Made by a program: the position numbers and the translations under genes
Source of the DNA: Chlamydiota bacterium
GTDB taxonomy: Bacteria; Chlamydiota; Chlamydiia; Chlamydiales; JAJFMB01
Assembly (NCBI GenBank): GCA_021772355.1
Contig: JAJFMB010000015.1
Location: 1 to 11,801, forward strand
DNA: 11,801 nucleotides
Direction: 5' to 3'
The notes under the pieces: model-generated
Databases searched by the model: none
The model's input: only the letters and a program-made list of their open reading frames with translations
Told to the model about the DNA's origin: nothing
Part shown: positions 5,370-11,801 of the stretch, in pieces
Position numbering within the stretch: position 1 is the first letter of the stretch
Layout: each line of letters opens with the position of its first letter

Positions 5370-6565
5370 TGACGAAAAATGAGCCACCGAAACACTGGCT
5401 TCATTTTTTCTGTTGCGGACTATGCATGGGAACCGCCGATATCATCCCAGGAATTTCCGGTGGAACTGTTGCCTTTATTATGGGTATTTATGAAGAGTTC
5501 CTCTCAAGTATCAAAAGTATAAACAGCCAAACTTTTTCTTATTTACTGCAGCTTAAATTCCAGAAATTTAGCAGTGAAGTCAAATGGAAAATCCTTGTCT
5601 CTGTTCTTCTCGGTATGGGAATTGCATTATTATCATTAGCCCCTCTCATCAACATTGTCCTCAATCATGAGATTTACAGAGCCTACCTCTATGCCGGGTT
5701 TTTCGGTCTGATTTTAGCCTCAATCATTTTTTGTGCACGACATGTAGAAACATGGTCTAGCTGGGAAATCACCGCGCTTGTGATAGGGGCCATCATCGCC
5801 TTTGGGCTCACACAACAACCTTCAAAACCCGTATCCGGCCCCTATCATGTTCAAATTGCTCCGCAGTTTTTAGATCGCGAAGTCATTCACAATGTCGATC
5901 AAGAACAGATGCTTTTACAGGGAGTTAGTGCAAACGAGATTGGCGCCATGCTCTCTAAACAGCTAATTGCTCCAACGACTATGGTCTACAACTCTCTTAC
6001 AGAGGATTATCTTGCTGCAGAGCAAATCGAACATTTCCATAGTGAAGGGAGACTCGATGTATGGCTAATAATTTGTGGCGTAATTGCCATCAGTGCCATG
6101 CTTCTTCCCGGCATTTCCGGCAGCTATCTACTTCATTTGCTTGGTGCTTACGGCATCGTCATTGGCGCTTTAGCCGATTTAGGCACAGGCTTTAAAGAAC
6201 TTGTCCTAAACCAAGAAGCTGTCAACATTTTAATGAACGTTCTTTTAGGTATTCTGATTGGAGCCATTGCTTTCTCAAGAGTTATCAGCTGGTGCTTAAA
6301 CACCTACCGAACCATCACATTAGCCTTGCTGATCGGTTTTATGGCTGGAACCCTACGAACTCTGTGGCCTTTTTGGTCTTACCACTACATGCTTAACCCC
6401 ACCAGATGTGATAAAGGTTCAGTTCTTAAGTGTGTGGATCCCCTGATACCCACTGTCTCAAACAGCCATTTCTGGATTGCTCTAGCGTGTGCCGTTGGAT
6501 GTTTTATTCTGGTACTCGGCTTAGAAATGATCGGAAAGCACAAAAAATCTCGTACAACTGAATAA
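5369..6565 (+). CDS. DUF368-family polyprenyl-phosphate transporter (PopT-like)
   Basis: This is an inner-membrane protein. DUF368 proteins (PopT) have been implicated in returning undecaprenyl phosphate, the lipid carrier of peptidoglycan precursors, across the membrane. From ATG 5369 it has 398 residues. The two related family motifs are clear: GTADIIPGISGGT at 21-33 and AMLLPGISGSYLL at 243-255, each leading into hydrophobic spans. Further spans are at about 76-97, 107-121, 134-147, 286-303, 315-330 and 367-386. A hydrophilic stretch of about 80 residues (148-229), rich in Gln, Glu and His, separates the two halves. Many family members are near 300 aa, so this region may be an expansion. 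The start overlaps the rodZ stop by one base, so the two are co-translated. The stop is followed by a 27-bp convergent gap before truA, with no clear terminator. Confidence 0.88.
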   Translation: MTKNEPPKHWLHFFCCGLCMGTADIIPGISGGTVAFIMGIYEEFLSSIKSINSQTFSYLLQLKFQKFSSEVKWKILVSVLLGMGIALLSLAPLINIVLNHEIYRAYLYAGFFGLILASIIFCARHVETWSSWEITALVIGAIIAFGLTQQPSKPVSGPYHVQIAPQFLDREVIHNVDQEQMLLQGVSANEIGAMLSKQLIAPTTMVYNSLTEDYLAAEQIEHFHSEGRLDVWLIICGVIAISAMLLPGISGSYLLHLLGAYGIVIGALADLGTGFKELVLNQEAVNILMNVLLGILIGAIAFSRVISWCLNTYRTITLALLIGFMAGTLRTLWPFWSYHYMLNPTRCDKGSVLKCVDPLIPTVSNSHFWIALACAVGCFILVLGLEMIGKHKKSRTTE

Positions 6566-6592
6566 AATTCTTTTGTAAACACGACTAAAAGT

Positions 6593-7360
6593 TTAAGAAT
6601 AGAAAACCTGGTGGAGCACTAAACCATGTGGTGGAGCTGTTACGCCACTACATTTTCTATCTTTGCTTTTAAGCATCTCTTCAATTTTAGTTAGGGCAAT
6701 CTTCCCTTTCCCGACGTCGACGAGCGTTCCAACTAAAGTTCGAACCATTTGATAAAAGAATGATTTCCCACGCACTTTGATGAGGAGTCGGTCAGTCTCC
6801 TCTTGAAGAATTTGTATGCACTCTACTTCTCGGATGCAATCCGCGTAATCAGCCTGTTTGTGATTGAGGCATAAGGATGAGTAGTCGTGCTTGCCCATCA
6901 ACAAGTTGGCTGCTTTTTGCATGCTTTCAATATCGAGAACAGAACAGGGATGATGCCAGGAAGTAAAACGGTGATGAGGAAGCTGGGTAGTGCCGTAGCA
7001 GATCGAGTAGTGATACTCTTTTCCCACGCAATCTAAGGTCGGATGGTAATTATGTTCCATCTCTTCCATGTTTCTTACAGAAATAGAACCTGGCAAAAGT
7101 CGGTTAACACTTAAAAGAAACTGCCCTGGATTCTGTAGCTTCTCAGGAATAAAAAAGTTCACGACCTGCCCAACCGCATGTACTCCTCTATCAGTTCTAC
7201 TGGCAGCTTGCAAAACGACAGAGTTTTGCAAAACGAGTTCTAATACTTCTTGCAACGTTTTTTCAACGCTTGGGCCCATGGCGGTTTTTTGCCACCCGAA
7301 AAATTCACCGCCATCGTAGGCGATTGTGAGTTTGATATTATGCAGTTTGTGAGTACACAT
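6593..7360 (-). CDS. truA: tRNA pseudouridine synthase A (positions 38-40)
   Basis: The enzyme isomerises uridines 38-40 in the anticodon arm of many tRNAs. From ATG 7360 it has 255 residues: LTIAYDGGEFFGWQ at the N-terminus, the catalytic loop SRTDRGVHAVGQV with Asp57, YHPTLDCVGKEYHYSI for substrate and core packing, SFFYQMVRTLVGTLVDVGKG in the second half, and the closing GVTAPPHGLVL. A second in-frame ATG at 7381 would add seven residues. I prefer 7360 because it puts YDG at the usual distance from the start and halves the overlap with the upstream gene; neither has a clear ribosome site. The start lies inside the end of the upstream MarC gene (23-bp overlap), so it is the last gene of a leftward chain. 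It converges on the DUF368 gene. Confidence 0.94.
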   Translation of the reverse strand: MCTHKLHNIKLTIAYDGGEFFGWQKTAMGPSVEKTLQEVLELVLQNSVVLQAASRTDRGVHAVGQVVNFFIPEKLQNPGQFLLSVNRLLPGSISVRNMEEMEHNYHPTLDCVGKEYHYSICYGTTQLPHHRFTSWHHPCSVLDIESMQKAANLLMGKHDYSSLCLNHKQADYADCIREVECIQILQEETDRLLIKVRGKSFFYQMVRTLVGTLVDVGKGKIALTKIEEMLKSKDRKCSGVTAPPHGLVLHQVFYS

Positions 7361-7937
7361 AAAGATATGAGGTAATGCCATCCATAAAGCGCTGAATTGC
7401 CAAAAGAATAAGAATCATGCCCATTAGCTTTTCACAAGCCATAAGTCCATTTTCGCCCATAAGTTTCTTTAGCTGTGCTCCAAAAAGAAGAATTGCCAAA
7501 GAAGCAAGCCAGGCGATCATAATGGCTCCTAGCATAATAGACTGACTTGGCTGCAGATGTGCAAAAAGCATTACAGTGGCAAGCGTTGCCGGGCCTGCAA
7601 TTAACGGAATAGCCAAGGGAATGATATAGGGCTCAACTTGAGGAAGACGAGTGCGCATATTGCTCATTCCGGGGAAAATTATTGTCAGGGCAATTAAAAA
7701 TAAGATCACTCCCGAAGAGAGACGCACTGTCGTCTCTGTGAGCTGCAAAAATGCGAAGAAAAACTCTCCAAAAAAACTAAACACCAGCATCGTCACTAAG
7801 ACAAACAACATCTCTCGTAAAATAATTAAATGCCTTTGCCTTGATTCGTACTTATCCAGAACTTTTAAAAATGTCGAAACATTTCCCACGGGATCCATAG
7901 TAAAAAATAAAATTAGAGATATCGTAAATAAACTCAT
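7338..7937 (-). CDS. MarC family (UPF0056) integral membrane protein, copy 1
   Basis: MarC-family proteins are multi-span inner-membrane proteins of uncertain function; the old link to multiple antibiotic resistance is not well supported. The product is 199 aa, typical of the family. It has the DPVGN motif at residues 15-19 in the first span, IPLAIPLIAGPATLATVML in the middle, and EKLMGMILILLAIQRFMDGI near the C-terminus. At least five further hydrophobic stretches suggest about six spans. It aligns along its whole length, nearly without gaps, with the protein encoded just upstream (7934-8530), so the two are diverged tandem paralogs. The start overlaps the upstream stop by four bases (ATGA), and the end overlaps truA. 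No specific ribosome site is seen, so translation is probably coupled. Confidence 0.9.
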   Translation of the reverse strand: MSLFTISLILFFTMDPVGNVSTFLKVLDKYESRQRHLIILREMLFVLVTMLVFSFFGEFFFAFLQLTETTVRLSSGVILFLIALTIIFPGMSNMRTRLPQVEPYIIPLAIPLIAGPATLATVMLFAHLQPSQSIMLGAIMIAWLASLAILLFGAQLKKLMGENGLMACEKLMGMILILLAIQRFMDGITSYLYVYSQTA

Positions 7938-8530
7938 GTCGTAACCGTTTGTTGATAGAGGTATACTCCCTTGACGATCATTTCTATGGACATCATGATC
8001 AGAACCATTCCCATCAGCTGCTCTAAAGCGAGCATTCCCCTACGCTTTAAGATCTTTTGCAGGTAAGGTGCCATCATAAGAACGAGTGCAACGCCTACCC
8101 ATGCGATTAAAATAGAAATAAAAATTGCCATATTGCTGTCTGTTTGACTGGCCTTTAACATAATGATTGTCAAAAGACCGGGTCCTGAAAGAAGCGGTGT
8201 GGCAATCGGCACAATAAAGGGCTCCTTCTTCAGGTGTTGTTCCTGCATCGATTGCTGCGAAGGAAAAACCATTCCTATTGCTGTCAACAGCAGCAGTATG
8301 CCTCCGGTCAAGTTAGTCGTATAGTTTCTGACATTCAACAATTTCATAAAAAAAAGCTCACCAAAAAATTGAAAGAAAATGGCGATCATAAGAGCTATAA
8401 TCACCTCGCGCAGCAAAATACGCCTTTGGTGAGCAAAGTCGAACTCCTTCACCATCGATAATATGGCCGGAGCATTGCCAATGGGATTGGTGACTAAAAA
8501 AAAGATAACTACTGTTGAGACAATATTCAT
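7934..8530 (-). CDS. MarC family (UPF0056) integral membrane protein, copy 2
   Basis: This is the first gene of the leftward chain with copy 1 and truA. The 198-residue product carries NPIGN at residues 15-19, exactly where copy 1 has DPVGN. It also has VPIATPLLSGPGLLTIIML in the middle and EQLMGMVLIMMSIEMIVKGV near the end, again colinear with copy 1. Hydrophobic stretches suggest about six spans. The loop around residues 90-104 (SQQSMQEQHLKKEP) and the one around 161-167 (KRRGMLA) are basic and hydrophilic. The ATG at 8530 is followed directly by a membrane span. A perfect TATAAT on the same strand lies 25 bp before it. The function is unknown; the pairing with copy 1 suggests a hetero-oligomer, which is inference. 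Confidence 0.9.
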   Translation of the reverse strand: MNIVSTVVIFFLVTNPIGNAPAILSMVKEFDFAHQRRILLREVIIALMIAIFFQFFGELFFMKLLNVRNYTTNLTGGILLLLTAIGMVFPSQQSMQEQHLKKEPFIVPIATPLLSGPGLLTIIMLKASQTDSNMAIFISILIAWVGVALVLMMAPYLQKILKRRGMLALEQLMGMVLIMMSIEMIVKGVYLYQQTVTT

Positions 8531-8554
8531 GTGATAATCTTAAGGAACTATTCT

Positions 8555-8586
8555 ATTATACTACCCTCTCTAACTTTTTTTCACAA
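8555..8586 (-). promoter_or_regulatory. Putative promoter for the marC-marC-truA chain
   Basis: On the minus strand a perfect TATAAT (8560-8555) lies 25 bp before the ATG of the first marC gene. The best upstream box, TTGTGA (8586-8581), is 20 bp away, longer than the usual 16-18, so the -35 assignment is weak. Confidence 0.4.
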
Positions 8587-8590
8587 CCAA

Positions 8591-8607
8591 GTCTATTTTT
8601 GATAGAC
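8591..8607. promoter_or_regulatory. Perfect inverted repeat in the divergent spacer (possible operator)
   Basis: GTCTAT and ATAGAC (8591-8596 and 8602-8607) are perfect reverse complements around a 5-bp centre. The site is in the 155-bp spacer between divergent gene sets, just upstream of the TATAAT of the leftward chain. It could be a dimeric regulator site or a small hairpin. The rest of the spacer is A+T-rich, and I see no convincing promoter for the rightward genes. Confidence 0.4.
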
Positions 8608-8685
8608 AGAATATGGAAACTGTGAGAAATTTTATAAAATTCATTTTAAAGAACTTGTTTTGAGAAGGCGATAAGTTAGAAGAGC

Positions 8686-9771
8686 ATGTATCCAAAAACT
8701 GAACTTGAAACACCATGTTTGGTGCTCGACAGAAAAAAGCTAGTGAACAATCTCGCTACCATGCAAACAAGAGCTGCTCCTAAGCAGGTAAGACCTCATG
8801 TTAAAACGCATAAGTGCTCAACATTGGCTAAGCTGCAGATCGAAGCGGGATGTATAGGCATTAGCGCCGCAAAAATCTCGGAAGCAGAAGTGCTCGTTGA
8901 GCAAAAGATTTCGGGAGTGCTCATCACCTCTCCTGTGGTCGCAACGAACAAAATTGCAAGAGTGATGACAATTTTACAAAAAGATCCCTCTCTTACCCTT
9001 GTCGTTGATTCCCGTGATAATGTCCGTGAACTCAATGATGCTGCAAAAAGAGCGGGAAAGACTCTGAATGTGTTAGTGGACATTGATCCGGGAGTGAATA
9101 GAACCGGTGTCAGCTATTCTGATGCCGTTCCGTTTGCTGCATTTGTTCATAATTGCTCTCATTTACGTCTTCAAGGGATCCAGTGCTATGCAGGAAATCT
9201 ACAACACATAACAAAACACGGCGAACGAAGAGAAAAGACTCTAACGGCCATGCAGCTGGCCGCTGAACAATTTCGAGCCTTTCACGAGAATCGCCTCCCC
9301 TGTCATATTCTCACAGGTTCCGGAACGGGAACTTATGAAGACGACGTGGAGATTGCCGAAGTGACTGAAGTGCAGCCTGGATCCTACACGGTGATGGACA
9401 TGGAATACAACAACATCGAGGCCGAATACCACTATCTAAATGCTTTGACACTTCTGACAACAGTCATCAGCACTAACCACGCCTCGCACGTTACGGTAGA
9501 TGCAGGAACAAAGGCGCTCTATCTGGATCAACATACTAACCCCAAAATCACCTCGCATCCCAATTTAAATTACACATGGGGTGGATTTGGAGATGAGCAT
9601 GGGAAAATAACTACTGAAAAAAATGGCTCTCTGCCCTCTGTGAAAACAGTTCTCGAATTGATAGTTCCTCACTGCGATCCGACCATCAACCTCTACGACC
9701 AATTCTATATCACAGAAGATGATCAAGTCGTAGACACCTGGCCTATTGATATGCGTGGTAAATCCCAATAG
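8686..9771 (+). CDS. D-threonine aldolase-like PLP enzyme (alanine racemase N-terminal fold)
   Basis: Family members are PLP- and metal-dependent enzymes acting on D-hydroxy amino acids: D-threonine aldolase (D-threonine to glycine and acetaldehyde) or D-serine dehydratase. Of 361 residues, the first part is the barrel with ETPCLVLD near the start and RPHVKTHK (36-43), where K40 is the likely PLP lysine. VLVDIDPGVNRTGV, LQGIQCYAGN and LTGSGTGTYE (phosphate-binding) follow. The C-terminal domain ends with PHCDPTINLYDQFY. H329 and D331 (H-C-D) match the metal ligands I recall for D-threonine aldolases, whereas vertebrate D-serine dehydratase has H-x-C; substrate is therefore inferred. The ATG is followed at once by the family N-terminus; AGAAGAG before it is a weak ribosome site. 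The phosphoesterase gene starts 20 bp downstream. Confidence 0.85.
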   Translation: MYPKTELETPCLVLDRKKLVNNLATMQTRAAPKQVRPHVKTHKCSTLAKLQIEAGCIGISAAKISEAEVLVEQKISGVLITSPVVATNKIARVMTILQKDPSLTLVVDSRDNVRELNDAAKRAGKTLNVLVDIDPGVNRTGVSYSDAVPFAAFVHNCSHLRLQGIQCYAGNLQHITKHGERREKTLTAMQLAAEQFRAFHENRLPCHILTGSGTGTYEDDVEIAEVTEVQPGSYTVMDMEYNNIEAEYHYLNALTLLTTVISTNHASHVTVDAGTKALYLDQHTNPKITSHPNLNYTWGGFGDEHGKITTEKNGSLPSVKTVLELIVPHCDPTINLYDQFYITEDDQVVDTWPIDMRGKSQ

Positions 9772-9791
9772 AGTTCCATTAGAGTGAAATC

Positions 9792-10640
9792 ATGAAGCAC
9801 AATATAGCATTTACTACAGATGAGCGCGGATCCCACGGAGCGCTTAATATCGTGTGGGTAACGGATTTGCATTTGGATGCGGCAAACCACATACGGCAAC
9901 AAGCCTTTTTGGATTTAATCGCCACCCATCAACCTCATGTGCTATTAATCGGCGGTGATATAGCAAACGGGCGGGAGTCGATCATTCACCTTGAGCGGCT
10001 AGCTCATCATTTTCAGATTCCTTGTTTCTTTGTTCTAGGAAACCACGATTATTATTATGAATCGATTCAGCAAATTAGAGAAAAAGCACGGGAACTTTGT
10101 AAGAAATATGAACACCTGAACTATTTAACGCATTGCGGTGTGACGCCCTTATCAAAGCACACAGCCCTGATCGGTCATGATGGATGGTCAGATGGACGTG
10201 CAGGCGACTTCTTGGGATCTGATGTTATGCTAAATGACTATTTATTGATTCAGGAGTTAAAAGGACTTAAACCAAAAGAACGCCTTGAAGTGCTAAATCG
10301 TCTTGGAGATGAAGCGGCGGAACATATCTTAAAAACTCTGAAAGAAGCGTTTCAAACGTTTGATCATGCGATATTATTGCTCCACACCCCTCCCTTTCGA
10401 AAGGCCTGTTACTACGGCGCACACCCTTCAGATGATAACTGGAGTCCCCATTTCGTCTGCCAAGCTGTAGGCGATGCCATCCTCAAAGAGATGACAAACT
10501 ACCCCGATCACCAACTCCTCGTTCTTTGCGGACACACTCACACAGGAATCGACGTCAATATTTTGCCAAACCTTAGAGTCCTTGCCGGTGAAAGCGTACT
10601 TGGGACCCCTTCGGTTCAAGGTATTATTTATGTTAATTGA
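9792..10640 (+). CDS. Calcineurin-like metallophosphoesterase
   Basis: This is a dinuclear-metal phosphohydrolase of unknown substrate. The 282 residues hold the complete motif set: DLHLD (D25, H27), GGDIANG (D56), GNHD (N84, H85), LLHTPP near 197-202 and GHTHTG (H248, H250). There is no signal peptide or membrane span, so it is probably cytosolic. A middle insertion (about 145-190, DVMLNDYLLIQELKGLKPKE onward) is helical and charged and may set specificity. It lies 20 bp after the D-threonine aldolase-like gene on the same strand, so the two probably share a transcript, although no shared pathway is evident. The 3' end overlaps dapL by 13 bp tail-to-tail. The start is ATG 9792 behind TTAGAGTGAAATC, a modest ribosome site. 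C. trachomatis also has a phosphohydrolase of this class, but orthology cannot be judged here. Confidence 0.9.
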   Translation: MKHNIAFTTDERGSHGALNIVWVTDLHLDAANHIRQQAFLDLIATHQPHVLLIGGDIANGRESIIHLERLAHHFQIPCFFVLGNHDYYYESIQQIREKARELCKKYEHLNYLTHCGVTPLSKHTALIGHDGWSDGRAGDFLGSDVMLNDYLLIQELKGLKPKERLEVLNRLGDEAAEHILKTLKEAFQTFDHAILLLHTPPFRKACYYGAHPSDDNWSPHFVCQAVGDAILKEMTNYPDHQLLVLCGHTHTGIDVNILPNLRVLAGESVLGTPSVQGIIYVN

Positions 10641-11801
10641 ATCAGTTGTTCTGTCCGAGATTTCGTAGGCTGAAGCCTTTCGATAGCTTCCACCACTTCT
10701 TCACGACGCGCGAGACCGCTAAAACGAACAAATCCTTCACCCCCCGGGCCAAAACCTGAACCGGGTGTCGTGATGATCTGTTTATTTTCTAAGATTTCTT
10801 CGAACACATCCCACGACTTACGTCCGGGAAAAGCTGCCCAAATATACGGAGCGCTACTGCCGCCATAGGTAGAGATGCCAAGATCTTCTAGAGCCTCTTT
10901 GATGATACGGGTGTTCTCAAGATAATAATCAATGACTTGTTCAATCTGCTGCAACCCCATTTCGTCAAGAATGGCAATGCCGCCCTGTTGGGCGATATTG
11001 GAAGCGTTATTAAAAAAGGTGGAGTGGATGCGATGCCAATCTGTTCTGACAGGAGTGCCATCATCATACAGTAGATCATCGGGAACAATACTCCAACCGA
11101 GGCGCACTCCGGTAAAACCGGCCATTTTGGAAAAAGAACCAACCTCTATCGCAACTTCGTTTGCGCCCGGGATCTCATAGATAGAACGAGGAAGATTCGG
11201 ATCGCGGATATAGGGGGCGTAGGCAGAATCAAATATGATGATGGAACGATTTTTTTTAGCAAACGAGACAAGTTGCGTCAGCTGTTTTCTAGTTGCCACA
11301 GTACCTGTGGGATTGTTAGGTGAGCAAAAGTAGATAAGATCGGTCCTTGGCACCTCTTGAAGTTGAGGAAAAAACCCGTTTTCGGGAGTACTCAGCATAT
11401 AAGTGATCCCACTATACTGATGTAGCTTGGTGTCGTAGCTTCTAGTCTGTCCCATGATAACGCTCGTATCGACATAGACGGGATAAGAGGGATCTTGAAC
11501 GGCAATTGTCACATCGCGACCGAAGAGAACTTGCAAACGACCAACTTCGCTTTTTGCTCCGTCGTTGATAAAAATTTCATGTGGCCGGATACAATTATGA
11601 TAGAGCTTATGCGCGATTTTTTCTCTTAAAAGCAACTCCCCTTGCTCCGGCCCATACCCGGAATACCCTTTTGTTGTACCAAGTGCTAGCGCGCTTTGTG
11701 CAAGTCTTTCGGCAACATGAGGAACTAAGGGCTGCGTTGTGTCACCGACTCCAAGACTGATAATTTTAGCTTCGGGATTACGTTTAAGCAAAGCTTGTTT
11801 A
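10628..11801 (-). CDS. dapL: LL-diaminopimelate aminotransferase, 5'-partial
   Basis: The enzyme converts tetrahydrodipicolinate and glutamate directly to LL-diaminopimelate, bypassing the succinylase or acetylase steps. Chlamydiae use this route for the peptidoglycan precursor meso-DAP. The frame is open to the right edge (390 codons plus stop visible). The TTG at 11791 is an internal leucine codon, and the missing part is roughly 20 residues judged against full-length members. Fold-type I motifs are present: ISLGVGDTTQPL near the start, KGYSGYGPEQGE, SPNNPTGT, IIFDSAYAPYI, and GSFSKMAGFTGVRLGW with the PLP lysine at codon 11128-11126. TTPGSGFGPGGEGFVRFSG near the C-terminus carries the carboxylate-binding Arg. 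The GFTGVR signature and the GYSGYGPEQG segment favour DapL over ordinary aspartate aminotransferases. It converges on the phosphoesterase gene. Confidence 0.92.
   Translation of the reverse strand, partial: KQALLKRNPEAKIISLGVGDTTQPLVPHVAERLAQSALALGTTKGYSGYGPEQGELLLREKIAHKLYHNCIRPHEIFINDGAKSEVGRLQVLFGRDVTIAVQDPSYPVYVDTSVIMGQTRSYDTKLHQYSGITYMLSTPENGFFPQLQEVPRTDLIYFCSPNNPTGTVATRKQLTQLVSFAKKNRSIIIFDSAYAPYIRDPNLPRSIYEIPGANEVAIEVGSFSKMAGFTGVRLGWSIVPDDLLYDDGTPVRTDWHRIHSTFFNNASNIAQQGGIAILDEMGLQQIEQVIDYYLENTRIIKEALEDLGISTYGGSSAPYIWAAFPGRKSWDVFEEILENKQIITTPGSGFGPGGEGFVRFSGLARREEVVEAIERLQPTKSRTEQLIQLT

Noticed and set aside
6566..6592. Terminator between the convergent DUF368 and truA genes
   Set aside because: CTTTT and AAAAG at about 6570-6591 could pair over only 5 bp, with a long loop and no G+C-rich stem.
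11789..11791. TTG as the start of dapL
   Set aside because: The frame continues to the right edge (codons for K-Q-A before it) and the family N-terminus is longer, so the gene is truncated by the window.

Overview
The window looks like a chromosomal segment of a bacterium of the phylum Chlamydiae, most likely an environmental, amoeba-associated family rather than Chlamydia itself. Three things suggest this: dapL (the LL-diaminopimelate aminotransferase route), rnhC (RNase HIII) divergent from a short RodZ-like gene, and a eukaryotic-type ubiquitin protease. This assignment is inference from gene content; no rRNA or marker tree can be read here.

Layout. Positions 1-1587 (+) hold the 3' part of a ubiquitin-specific protease (USP, peptidase C19) gene. 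Its frame is open to the left edge and carries Pro/Thr-rich 26-residue tandem repeats, so the gene starts outside the window. It overlaps 68 bp tail-to-tail with recN. Going leftward, rnhC (4512-3547), a small single-pass membrane protein (3554-3120) and recN (3127-1520) form a chain with 8-bp start/stop overlaps. Positions 4513-4952 are the only long gene-free stretch. They hold a roughly 163-bp palindromic MITE-like element with terminal inverted repeats and a 3-bp TAA duplication, bracketed by two identical 31-bp direct repeats that resemble an IS903-type end, then a promoter and a three-codon leader.

Rightward follow a rodZ-like gene and a DUF368 polyprenyl-phosphate transporter gene (popT-like), joined by TAATG. 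From 8530 back to 6593 lies a second leftward chain: two tandem MarC-family membrane protein genes (4-bp ATGA overlap) and truA. A 155-bp divergent spacer with a perfect small palindrome separates this chain from a D-threonine aldolase-like gene and a calcineurin-like metallophosphoesterase gene (+). The latter converges, with a 13-bp overlap, on dapL (-), whose 5' end runs off the right edge.

How it fits together. dapL makes the meso-diaminopimelate precursor, the DUF368 protein probably recycles the undecaprenyl-phosphate carrier, and RodZ links MreB to the division-site membrane, so three genes converge on chlamydial peptidoglycan and division. recN and rnhC serve genome maintenance and truA serves tRNA modification. 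The USP gene is the host-directed element and the clearest accessory gene. The most unusual features are the repeat-bearing USP, the overprinted USP tail on recN, and the repeat cluster upstream of rnhC and rodZ.
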